Of a stretch of DNA of 64,000 bases, positions 30,987-38,610 are shown in pieces. The notes under the pieces are model-generated. The model made no database searches. It was not told where the DNA came from and saw only the letters and a program-made list of their open reading frames with translations. Location: assembly GCF_020510565.1 (NCBI RefSeq), contig NZ_CP075189.1, forward strand, positions 867,501-931,500, read 5' to 3'. The DNA comes from Ferribacterium limneticum. Its GTDB lineage: Bacteria; Pseudomonadota; Gammaproteobacteria; Burkholderiales; Rhodocyclaceae. Every line of letters starts with the position of its first letter. Positions within the stretch are counted from its first letter, which is position 1. A program made the position numbers and the translations under genes.

Positions 30987-33920
30987 TCAGTGCCGGGGTA
31001 GGGACAGCCACTTGGCGAGGGTGTTGAAGAGAATCTCCGGATCGACGGGTTTGGCGACGAAGTCGCTCATGCCGGCCTTGATGCAGCGTTCGCGGTCTTC
31101 GTCGAAGGCGTTGGCGGTCATCGCGATGATTGGCGTCCAGGCGCGGTCCGGGATGGTGCGGATGATGCTGGTCGCCTCGATGCCGCCCATTTCGGGCATC
31201 TGCATGTCCATCAGGATCAGCGCGTAGTTGGTGCTGGTGGCCTTGGTCACGGCCTGCCGGCCGTTTTCGGCGATGTCGACGTGCAGGCCGGTTTCCTTGA
31301 GCAGTTCGCAGGCGATGTCCTGATTCATCGGATCGTCCTCGACGAGCAGGATTCGGGTGCCGGCATGGTGGCGGCGGATCGCTCTTTCCGGCGCCGAGAG
31401 CACGGGCGCTTCTTTGCTGATCGTTGCCATGCCGGCTTCGAGGCGGGCCGTGAACCAGAAAGTGCTGCCGACGCCCGGCTGGCTTTCCAGCCCCGTTTCG
31501 CCGCCCATGAGGTGGGCGAGGCGCTGGGTGATGGCCAGCCCGAGGCCGGTGCCGCCGAACTTGCGCGTGGTCGAGGCATCCACCTGCTTGAAGGCCTGGA
31601 ACAGGCCCTCGCGGCTGTCGGCCGGAATGCCGATGCCGGTATCCTCGACTTCGAAACGCACGAGCAAGTGCTCGCCTTGCTGTTCAAGCAGCCGGGCACG
31701 CAGCGTGATGCCGCCGTGCTCGGTAAATTTGACGGCATTGCTGGCGAAATTGAGCATGGCCTGGCGCAGGCGGGTCGGGTCGCCGTGCAGCGTCGGCGGC
31801 ACCTCGCCGTAATCGACGGCGATAGCCAGGCCCTTGGCACTGGCGCTTTCGGCGACGAGCGAGCGGACATGGTCAATGACGTCACTGAGGGCAAAGCTGG
31901 TTTGTTCGAGCACGAGCTTGCCGGCTTCGATCTTCGAAATGTCGAGGATGTCGTTGATGATGGAGAGCAGATGCTTGCCGGCTTCCTCGATCTTGCCCAG
32001 GCGCTCGGTCTGTTCCGGCTGCAGTGCCGTCTTCCCGAGCAAATGGGCGTAGCCGAGAATGGCGTTCATCGGCGTCCGGATTTCATGGCTCATATTGGCC
32101 AGGAAGGTGCTCTTCGCGGCGCTCGCCGCATCGGCCACTTCCTTGGCCTGCTTCATGGCGCTTTCGGCTGCCTTCATGGGCGAAATGTCGGTGAAGGTGC
32201 AGATCAGGCCATCGTCGACCATCTGGCCGCCGATGAGCAGCGTCAGCTCGCGGCCATTCTTGCAAGTGACACGATATTCGCCGTTGTCGACCTTGCCCCC
32301 GCTCTGCCTGGCGCGCTCGATGGCGGCTTGCCAGGATTCCTCGACCCATGCGCGGTAGGCCGGGTCGGGGTAGGCGTTGCGCCACCAGGCATCGAGACTG
32401 GAAATGTCGCTTTCCCGATAGCCGAAGAGGTCGACGAAGCGCCGGTTGAGCTGGACGATTTCGTTGCCCCGCAAGAAGGACAGGGCCACCGGGGCGGCGT
32501 CGAAGAGGGTGCGGAAATGCTTGTCGCGCGCGGACTGCAGCGCTTCTTCCCTGGCTTCGAGCAAAGCGTCTTCGGTTTCACGGCGCTGGGTGACGTCGCG
32601 CGACAGGACCATGGCGTGGAAGCTGCCATCCGCTTCCGGCGCCTTGCGCGTCGCCGAGAGTTCGAACCAGTGCTTTCCGCCGCCCAGTTCGAGACAGATC
32701 GTCCGGCCATAATCGCTGCCGTGTTCAATGGCGCCGGCGATCGCCGCCCTGGCCGTGAGGGCGGCCTCGGCGGGCAAAATTTCATTGACCAGCTTGCCGA
32801 TCAGGTTTTCCTTCGGGCTGGCCAGCAGGGCTTCCTGGCTGGCAAAGACATCGACGTAGCGGCCGTCGGCATCCAGCTCGAAGAGCAGGTCGGGGATCGC
32901 CTGCAGCGTCGCCGTCAGGTTTTCCTGCGTCTTCTGCGTGGCCCGATGGGCCTCCTGCAAATCCAGCAAAGCCTGCTTGAGCGTCGCCGTCTTGGCAGTA
33001 ACCTGGCGGCGCAACGTCAGGTTCCAGATCAGCAAAACAGCGCCGAGCAGCAGGGTGGCCAGCAGGCCCCAGCCAACATAGCGGCCGTAGGTGCCGAAAT
33101 TAAGTGGCGTACCAAACCATTTCTTGCGCAGGGCGGCTTCCTCGTCGGCACTGATCGCCCGCATGCCCCGTTCGACCACGCCCAGCGTCTCGAGATTGCC
33201 CTTGCGTACCGCGCGGTGGAACTGTCCCTGATAAAACTCGAAGGCTTTCAGAAAGAGCTTCTCGGCCTTTGCCTTGTACAGATAAAAATTGCCCGGATGC
33301 TCGTCGAGGCAGAAAACCTTGATTTCCTCACGCTGGGCCGCGCCGATCAGCTCGGCGTAATTGCGGTAAATGAGCAGATTGGTGATGCCGTTTTCAGCCA
33401 GCTTGTCGACACACGCGTCACCCGCCTGGACGCCAACCTGAAAGCCGCGCAGCGTCGTTACGCCACTGATGCCGGTGATCGTGGCATGGCTGTAGATGGC
33501 CACCGGGAGGTCGGCATAGGGCGCCGTGAAGTCGTAATACGGCTCGCGCGACGGGGTGCGGAAAATCATGTCGATGACGTCGGCCTGGCCATCCCGCACC
33601 ATCTGCTGGGCTTCGGCCCAGTTGGTCGCGGTCAGGCGGACCTTGATGCCGTTCTTCCGTTCCCAGAGCTGCCAGTAGTCGACCAGATAGCCCTCGGGGT
33701 CGCCCTTGGAGTTGCGGAACAGGTAGGGCGGGTAGTTGTCATCGGTGACGACATGCAGCACCCGGCGAGGATTCTTGAGTTCATCCACGGCCTCAGCCAG
33801 CGCGGCCGACCAGGGAACGCCCAACAGGCAGGCAAGAAGGAGGAGGCAGCGCAAAAATGGCCGCAGCCAGGGTGATGGCGCGTGCATTTGTGTTCCCGGA
33901 ATTTTCCGTTTTTCAAGCAT
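30987..33920 (-). CDS. Hybrid sensor histidine kinase with periplasmic amino-acid-binding-type domain
   Basis: The 977-aa protein has an N-terminal signal/anchor, then a periplasmic solute-binding family 3 domain (about residues 50-270, VVTDDNYPPYLFRNSKGDPEGYLVDYW in two pieces), a membrane helix (WGLLATLLLGAVLLIWNLTL), PAS domains, a histidine kinase (SHEIRTPMN, phospho-acceptor H612, GTGLGLAI ATP lid) and a C-terminal receiver with D905 in LMDMQMPEM. It should sense a small solute. No separate response regulator is adjacent. It is divergent from the cbiX-nasT pair. Start could also be at 33887. Confidence 0.88.
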   Translation of the reverse strand: MLEKRKIPGTQMHAPSPWLRPFLRCLLLLACLLGVPWSAALAEAVDELKNPRRVLHVVTDDNYPPYLFRNSKGDPEGYLVDYWQLWERKNGIKVRLTATNWAEAQQMVRDGQADVIDMIFRTPSREPYYDFTAPYADLPVAIYSHATITGISGVTTLRGFQVGVQAGDACVDKLAENGITNLLIYRNYAELIGAAQREEIKVFCLDEHPGNFYLYKAKAEKLFLKAFEFYQGQFHRAVRKGNLETLGVVERGMRAISADEEAALRKKWFGTPLNFGTYGRYVGWGLLATLLLGAVLLIWNLTLRRQVTAKTATLKQALLDLQEAHRATQKTQENLTATLQAIPDLLFELDADGRYVDVFASQEALLASPKENLIGKLVNEILPAEAALTARAAIAGAIEHGSDYGRTICLELGGGKHWFELSATRKAPEADGSFHAMVLSRDVTQRRETEDALLEAREEALQSARDKHFRTLFDAAPVALSFLRGNEIVQLNRRFVDLFGYRESDISSLDAWWRNAYPDPAYRAWVEESWQAAIERARQSGGKVDNGEYRVTCKNGRELTLLIGGQMVDDGLICTFTDISPMKAAESAMKQAKEVADAASAAKSTFLANMSHEIRTPMNAILGYAHLLGKTALQPEQTERLGKIEEAGKHLLSIINDILDISKIEAGKLVLEQTSFALSDVIDHVRSLVAESASAKGLAIAVDYGEVPPTLHGDPTRLRQAMLNFASNAVKFTEHGGITLRARLLEQQGEHLLVRFEVEDTGIGIPADSREGLFQAFKQVDASTTRKFGGTGLGLAITQRLAHLMGGETGLESQPGVGSTFWFTARLEAGMATISKEAPVLSAPERAIRRHHAGTRILLVEDDPMNQDIACELLKETGLHVDIAENGRQAVTKATSTNYALILMDMQMPEMGGIEATSIIRTIPDRAWTPIIAMTANAFDEDRERCIKAGMSDFVAKPVDPEILFNTLAKWLSLPRH

Positions 33921-34104
33921 CTATTCGTATGCCTTCATGCTATCCCAAGCCAGTTCAAACTGCACGCTCTGGTCGATGGGCTTCCATGTCACTTGCCGTG
34001 AGCTTTTTCGCGCTTTGCGCGTCTAATATGCGGCCTGCGGTTAAGATGTCGCCGCTTCCCCGGCATGCCCACCGGCCGCCTGACCCAGAAACGGAAAACC
34101 AGCC

Positions 34105-34476
34105 ATGACCACAGCCCTCATCCTCTTCGCCCACGGTGCCCGCGACCCGGAATGGGCCAACCCGATGCGCCGCGTACAGGCTGCCGTCCGCCAGCGCATG
34201 ACGGGCGTGCCGGTCGAGTTGGCTTTTCTTGAATTCATGGCGCCGACCTTGCCGGATTGTGCCGCCGGGCTGATCGCGCAGGGGGCGGACAAGGTCGTCG
34301 TGATGCCGATGTTCGTCGCCCGCGGCGGGCATTTGAAGAAGGAAACGCCGGAGATGATCGAAGCGCTGCGGTCGACCTACCCGAATGTCGAATTTTCCTT
34401 GGGCAACGCCATTGGCGAGCATGAGCTGGTGGTGCAGGCCATGGCGACGGCGGCGCTGGAGGTCGCTGGCCTGTAG
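34105..34476 (+). CDS. CbiX/SirB-type sirohydrochlorin chelatase-like protein
   Basis: The 123-aa single-domain protein has the CbiX start LFAHGARDPEWANPM with the metal-binding histidine, and a second histidine in VARGGHLKKE. Small CbiX proteins insert Co or Fe into sirohydrochlorin. Siroheme is the cofactor of NirB, so a role as siroheme ferrochelatase for nitrite reduction fits its place 17 nt before nasT. Confidence 0.85.
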   Translation: MTTALILFAHGARDPEWANPMRRVQAAVRQRMTGVPVELAFLEFMAPTLPDCAAGLIAQGADKVVVMPMFVARGGHLKKETPEMIEALRSTYPNVEFSLGNAIGEHELVVQAMATAALEVAGL

Positions 34477-34493
34477 CTTGCTAGTTAAGCCTC

Positions 34494-35069
34494 ATGCTTA
34501 CCGTACTCGTCATCGATGAATCCCGTTCCCGTGCCGGCGAAATCTGCGCCGGACTGGCCTTGGCCGGCTATCAGGTGGCAGCCATTCTGGCCGGTTCCGA
34601 AAACCTGACGGCTGAGGTCGAGAAGCTGCAGCCCGACGTTATCCTGATCGATACCGACAGCCCGAGCCGCGACACTCTCGAAAACCTGGCGGCGATGAAC
34701 AAGGATATGCCGCGCCCGGTCGTCATCTTTACCCAGGAAGACGGCCAGTCAACCATCCGCGATGCCGTCAAGGCGGGGGTTTCAGCCTATATCGTCGATG
34801 GTCTGGACGCCAAGCGGATCAAGCCGATTCTCGATGTGGCGATGGCTCGCTTCGAGGATACGCAGGCCCTGCGCCGTGAGCTCGACGAGGTTTCCCAGAA
34901 GCTGACTGACCGCAAGCTGGTCGACAAGGCCAAGGGCGTCCTCATGAAAGCACGCGGTCTGGACGAGGACGCGGCTTATCACGCCATGCGCAAACTGGCC
35001 ATGGAGCGCGGCCAGTCGATGGCCAAAGTGGCCCGCGACGTGATCGACATGGCGCGCGTGCTGCTCTAA
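34494..35069 (+). CDS. nasT: ANTAR-domain antitermination regulator NasT
   Basis: The 191-aa protein has an N-terminal receiver-like domain (LTVLVIDESRSRAGEI, ILIDTDSPSRDTL) and a C-terminal ANTAR RNA-binding domain (KLVDKAKGVLMKARGLDEDAAY, then AMRKLAMERGQSMAKVA). NasT proteins bind paired hexaloop hairpins in nas leader RNAs and prevent termination when nitrate is present. Matching hairpins occur before nrtA, nirB and narK. No NasS gene (its nitrate-sensing inhibitor) is visible in the window. Confidence 0.92.
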   Translation: MLTVLVIDESRSRAGEICAGLALAGYQVAAILAGSENLTAEVEKLQPDVILIDTDSPSRDTLENLAAMNKDMPRPVVIFTQEDGQSTIRDAVKAGVSAYIVDGLDAKRIKPILDVAMARFEDTQALRRELDEVSQKLTDRKLVDKAKGVLMKARGLDEDAAYHAMRKLAMERGQSMAKVARDVIDMARVLL

Positions 35070-35198
35070 AGCTGTGCGGCAGGACGGCTTGCTGCACTGC
35101 AATAGTGCATTGTTCCCGGCCCGCCCGGTTGCAACAGGCAACTCCCAAGTTACTGAAAATAAAGTAGTTATTTGTAACTAGTACTAAATAACTAGGCC

Positions 35199-35214
35199 TG
35201 GCACGGCCATTGCA
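35199..35214 (+). promoter_or_regulatory. Sigma-54 promoter of nrtABD
   Basis: TGGCACGGCCATTGCA matches the -24/-12 consensus exactly. An AT-rich stretch (35150-35195, TAACTAGTACTAAATAACTA) lies just upstream, as is common for activator-bound sigma-54 promoters. Confidence 0.92.
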
Positions 35215-35233
35215 ATAGTCCTGTCAAAACGCA

Positions 35234-35290
35234 CGGTCAATGGCGGCCGGGCGAGAGTCGAGTAATACCGATTCAAGGACAAGGGCGTCC
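35234..35290 (+). promoter_or_regulatory. ANTAR (NasT) hairpin pair in the nrtA leader
   Basis: Hairpin 1 (35234-35249) has stem CGGTC/GGCCG and hexaloop AATGGC. Hairpin 2 (35277-35290) has stem GGAC/GTCC and hexaloop AAGGGC. Both loops have A1 and G4. Hairpin 2 shares bases 35283-35290 with the 5' arm of the terminator at 35283-35338, so the two cannot form together. This is the arrangement known for ANTAR antitermination. Confidence 0.75.
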
Positions 35291-35338
35291 ATCCGAGCTG
35301 CCAACCGGCGGCCAGGATGAGACGCCCATTTTGTTTTT
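35283..35338 (+). terminator. Attenuator terminator in the nrtA leader
   Basis: GGGCGTCCATCC pairs with GGATG-A-GACGCCC, and ATTTTGTTTTT follows. It lies 27 nt before nrtA and after the sigma-54 promoter, so it must be overcome for expression. Confidence 0.88.
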
Positions 35339-35364
35339 AGATTCTCGCAATCAAGGAGCAAGCA

Positions 35365-36642
35365 ATGGAAGACAAGAAACTGGCCGCACCGGAAGTCGTC
35401 GCCGACAAACCGGGCTTTTCACGTCGTGATTTCGTATCAACTGCCTTGGGAGCCTCTCTGATGGCCATGGTCCCTCCTGGCGTTCGCAGTGGCGCATGGG
35501 CCGCTGGTTCGGATGCCCCAGAAAAGAAAGAAGTCCGTATCGGCTTCATCCCGCTCACTGATTGCGCTTCTGTCGTCATGGCCTCGGTCATGAAGTTCGA
35601 CGAGAAGTACGGCATCAAGATCATTCCGACCAAGGAAGCCTCGTGGGCTTCGGTGCGCGACAAGCTGGTCAATGGCGAACTCGATGCCGCCCACGTGCTG
35701 TACGGCCTGATCTACGGCGTGCAACTCGGTGTTGGTGGTCCGAAGAAGGACATGAGCGTACTCATGAGCCTGAATAACAATGGTCAGGCCATCACCCTCT
35801 CCAACCAGCTCAAGGACAAGGGCGCCACCGATGGCGCCAGCCTGGCCAAGCTGGTCGCCAAGAAGGAGAAGGAATACACCTTCGCCCAGACCTTCCCGAC
35901 CGGCACCCACGCCATGTGGCTCTACTACTGGCTGGCCGCCCAGGGCATCAACCCGTTCAAGGACGTCAAGACGATCACCGTGCCGCCCCCGCAGATGGTC
36001 GCCAACATGCGCGTCGGCAACATGGACGGTTTCTGCGTCGGTGAGCCGTGGAACAACCGCGCCATCATGGACAACATCGGTTTCACGGCAACGACGACCC
36101 AGGATATCTGGACCGATCATCCGGAAAAGGTGCTCGGCACGACGGCCGATTGGGTCAAGCAGAACCCGAACACGGCGCGTGCCGTGGTTGCGGCGATTCT
36201 CGATGCCAGCAAGTGGATCGACGCCTCCATCGCCAATAAGCAGAAGACGGCCGAAACGATTGCCAGCAAGGCTTACGTCAATACCGACACGGAAGTCATC
36301 GTCGCCCGCATGCTCGGCCGCTACCAGAATGGTCTGGGCAAGAGCTGGGACGACAAGAACCATATGAAGTTCTTCAACGATGGCATGGTCAATTTCCCTT
36401 ATCTCTCCGACGGCATGTGGTTCCTGACCCAGCATAAGCGCTGGGGCTTGCTCAAGAGCCATCCGGATTACCTGGCTGTCGCCAAGCAGGTCAATCGCAT
36501 CGACATCTACAAGCAAGGTGCCGCCGCTGCCGGCGTCGCGCTGCCGAAGAGCGAGATGCGCAGCCACAAGCTGATCGACGGGGTGGTCTGGGACGGCAAG
36601 GATCCGGCCAAGTATGCCGACGGTTTCAAGATCAAGGCTTAA
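35365..36642 (+). CDS. nrtA: Nitrate ABC transporter, Tat-exported substrate-binding protein
   Basis: The 425-aa protein is a CmpA/NrtA-family nitrate-binding protein. A twin-arginine signal (SRRDFVSTALGASLMAMVPP) precedes a periplasmic domain (RIGFIPLTDCASVVMA, TFPTGTHAMWLYYWLAAQGI, NMDGFCVGEPWNNRA). It captures nitrate for the NrtB permease. Its signal peptide distinguishes it from the cytoplasmic sensor NasS. AAGGAGCAAGCA precedes the ATG. Confidence 0.93.
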   Translation: MEDKKLAAPEVVADKPGFSRRDFVSTALGASLMAMVPPGVRSGAWAAGSDAPEKKEVRIGFIPLTDCASVVMASVMKFDEKYGIKIIPTKEASWASVRDKLVNGELDAAHVLYGLIYGVQLGVGGPKKDMSVLMSLNNNGQAITLSNQLKDKGATDGASLAKLVAKKEKEYTFAQTFPTGTHAMWLYYWLAAQGINPFKDVKTITVPPPQMVANMRVGNMDGFCVGEPWNNRAIMDNIGFTATTTQDIWTDHPEKVLGTTADWVKQNPNTARAVVAAILDASKWIDASIANKQKTAETIASKAYVNTDTEVIVARMLGRYQNGLGKSWDDKNHMKFFNDGMVNFPYLSDGMWFLTQHKRWGLLKSHPDYLAVAKQVNRIDIYKQGAAAAGVALPKSEMRSHKLIDGVVWDGKDPAKYADGFKIKA

Positions 36643-36710
36643 GGCAAGCCCGGAGCCGTCAGTCTCGCTTGCGCGGGAATGACGGCTCACCAAACGCTTA
36701 GGAGAGAACC

Positions 36711-37646
36711 ATGAGCGCACTGACGATGAATGTTGAATTTGGGGCAAAAATTCCGGTTGACCGTGGAATTGAACAAGTCGCCGTCGTAGAAGCGACTGCG
36801 GCTCCCGCCAAGGAAAAGAAAATGGAAAAAACCGCAACCGTACCGGCCGAGCCGGGCACGCCCTTCACCGAGACGCTGGCCGGCATCGGCCGCGCCGTTC
36901 TGCCGCCGCTGCTCGGCATGGTGATCCTGATCGGCATCTGGTACATCGCCACGATGAAAGGCGGCAGCATTCCGGGGCCGGTCAAGACTTGGGATGCCGC
37001 CACCATCCTGTTCGCCGATCCGTTCTACAGCAACGGTCCGAACGACCAGGGCATCGGCTGGAACATCCTGTCTTCGCTGCAACGCGTCGGCATCGGCTTC
37101 GGCTTTGCGGCGCTGGTCGGCATTCCGCTCGGCTTCATTCTTGGCCGCTCGGCTTTCTTGTCAGCCATGATCAATCCGATCATCAGCCTGCTGCGTCCGG
37201 TTTCGCCGCTGGCCTGGCTGCCCATCGGCCTGCTCGTCTTCCAGCGGGCCGACCCGGCGGCGACTTACACCATTTTCATCTGCTCGATCTGGCCGATGAT
37301 CATGAACACCGCCCAAGGCGTCCAGCGCGTGCCGCAGGATTACCTCAACGTCGCCCGCGTCCTCGCGCTGTCCGAGTGGAAGGTCGTCACCAAGATTCTG
37401 CTGCCGGCCGTACTGCCCTACATCCTGACCGGCATCCGCCTGTCCATTGGCACCGCCTGGCTGGTCATCGTTGCCGCTGAAATGCTCACCGGCGGCGTCG
37501 GCATCGGCTTCTGGGTGTGGGACGAGTGGAACAACCTGAAGGTGGAACACATCATCATCGCCATTTTTGTCATCGGCATCGTCGGCCTGATCCTCGAGCA
37601 AAGCCTGATCCTGCTTGCCCGGAAACTGACCAAAGAATCGTCATGA
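36711..37646 (+). CDS. nrtB: Nitrate ABC transporter permease
   Basis: The 311-aa protein is a binding-protein-dependent permease with about six helices and the EAA loop (NVARVLALSEWKVVTKILLP). From the ATG at 36711, preceded by AGGAGAGAACC, the first 19 residues include a dispersed repeat in the reading frame (residues 9-19). A second ATG at 36822, after AAGGAAAAGAAA, would give a protein of more usual N-terminus, so the true start is uncertain. It lies between nrtA and the ATPase gene, and overlaps the latter by 4 nt. Confidence 0.92.
   Translation: MSALTMNVEFGAKIPVDRGIEQVAVVEATAAPAKEKKMEKTATVPAEPGTPFTETLAGIGRAVLPPLLGMVILIGIWYIATMKGGSIPGPVKTWDAATILFADPFYSNGPNDQGIGWNILSSLQRVGIGFGFAALVGIPLGFILGRSAFLSAMINPIISLLRPVSPLAWLPIGLLVFQRADPAATYTIFICSIWPMIMNTAQGVQRVPQDYLNVARVLALSEWKVVTKILLPAVLPYILTGIRLSIGTAWLVIVAAEMLTGGVGIGFWVWDEWNNLKVEHIIIAIFVIGIVGLILEQSLILLARKLTKESS
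36735..36766 (-). repeat. Dispersed repeat, copy 11 (reverse, inside nrtB)
   Basis: On the minus strand it reads CCACGGTCAACCGGAATTTTTGCCCC then AAATTC. It falls in the 5' part of nrtB and would encode EFGAKIPVDRG if the first ATG is used. Confidence 0.88.
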
Positions 37647-38461
37647 GCGGAGCGCACACCATGGAAAAGTTCGTACAAATTCAAACCGTCGGTCAGACCT
37701 TCGATACCAAGAAGGGCAAATTTGTCGCCCTGCGCGACATCAACCTGACCATCAAGCAAGGCGAGTTCGTCGCGCTGATCGGCCACTCCGGCTGCGGTAA
37801 ATCGACCCTGCTCAATCTCATCGCCGGCCTGACCAAGCCGACCGATGGCGTGCTGCTGCTCGAAGACCGTGAAATCGCCGGGCCCGGCCCGGAACGCGCC
37901 GTGGTTTTCCAGAACCACAGCCTGCTGCCCTGGCTGACCTGCTTCGAGAACGTCTATCTGGCCGTCGAGCGCGTTTTCGGCACCAAGGAAGGCAAGCAGA
38001 AGCTGCGCGACCGGACGGCCGCCGCGATCAGCCTGGTCGGCCTCGACCACGCCAGCAGCAAGTATCCGCATGAAATCTCCGGCGGCATGAAGCAGCGCGT
38101 CGGCATCGCCCGCGCCCTGTCCATGGAGCCGAAGGTCCTGCTCATGGACGAGCCCTTCGGCGCCCTCGACGCGCTGACCCGCGCCAAGCTGCAGGACGAA
38201 CTCATGCGCATCTGCGAAGCGACCAAGGCAACCACCGTCATGGTCACCCACGATGTCGACGAAGCCGTGCTGCTCTCCGACAAGATCGTCATGATGACCA
38301 ACGGTCCGGCCGCCACCATCGGCGAAATTCTGGAAGTGAATCTGCCGCGTCCGCGTCATCGCCTGACCCTGGCCCACGATCCGGACTACATCGGCTACCG
38401 TGCTGCGGTGCTCGAGTTCCTTTACGAAAAACAGGCCCACGTCGAAAAACAGGCCGCCTGA
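37643..38461 (+). CDS. nrtD: Nitrate ABC transporter ATPase
   Basis: The 272-aa ATPase has Walker A GHSGCGKSTLL, a Q-loop VVFQNHSLLPWLT, signature ISGGMKQRVGIARAL and Walker B VLLMDEPFGALD. It powers nitrate uptake with NrtB. It has no fused binding domain, so it matches NrtD rather than NrtC of cyanobacteria. Its ATG overlaps the nrtB stop; an ATG at 37661 is an alternative. Confidence 0.92.
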   Translation: MSGAHTMEKFVQIQTVGQTFDTKKGKFVALRDINLTIKQGEFVALIGHSGCGKSTLLNLIAGLTKPTDGVLLLEDREIAGPGPERAVVFQNHSLLPWLTCFENVYLAVERVFGTKEGKQKLRDRTAAAISLVGLDHASSKYPHEISGGMKQRVGIARALSMEPKVLLMDEPFGALDALTRAKLQDELMRICEATKATTVMVTHDVDEAVLLSDKIVMMTNGPAATIGEILEVNLPRPRHRLTLAHDPDYIGYRAAVLEFLYEKQAHVEKQAA

Positions 38462-38509
38462 GGCTTTCAGTCGATTCATCGTCGCCGCGCTCTCTCCAAC
38501 GCGACTTTT

Positions 38510-38541
38510 GCCCGCCGGGTCAAACCGGCGGGCTTTTTCTT
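38510..38541 (+). terminator. Terminator after the nrt operon
   Basis: GCCCGCCGG/CCGGCGGGC is a 9-bp stem followed by TTTTTCTT. Confidence 0.92.
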
Positions 38542-38610
38542 GATCTATCTCCTTTGCTTTCCCGTGGGCAGGGCGCTAAGGTTAGACAATTCGTTTTCGG
38601 ACAATCATTG

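Noticed and set aside
31281..33875. 864-codon plus-strand frame opposite the hybrid histidine kinase
   Set aside because: It is the antisense shadow of a gene with clear kinase and receiver motifs.
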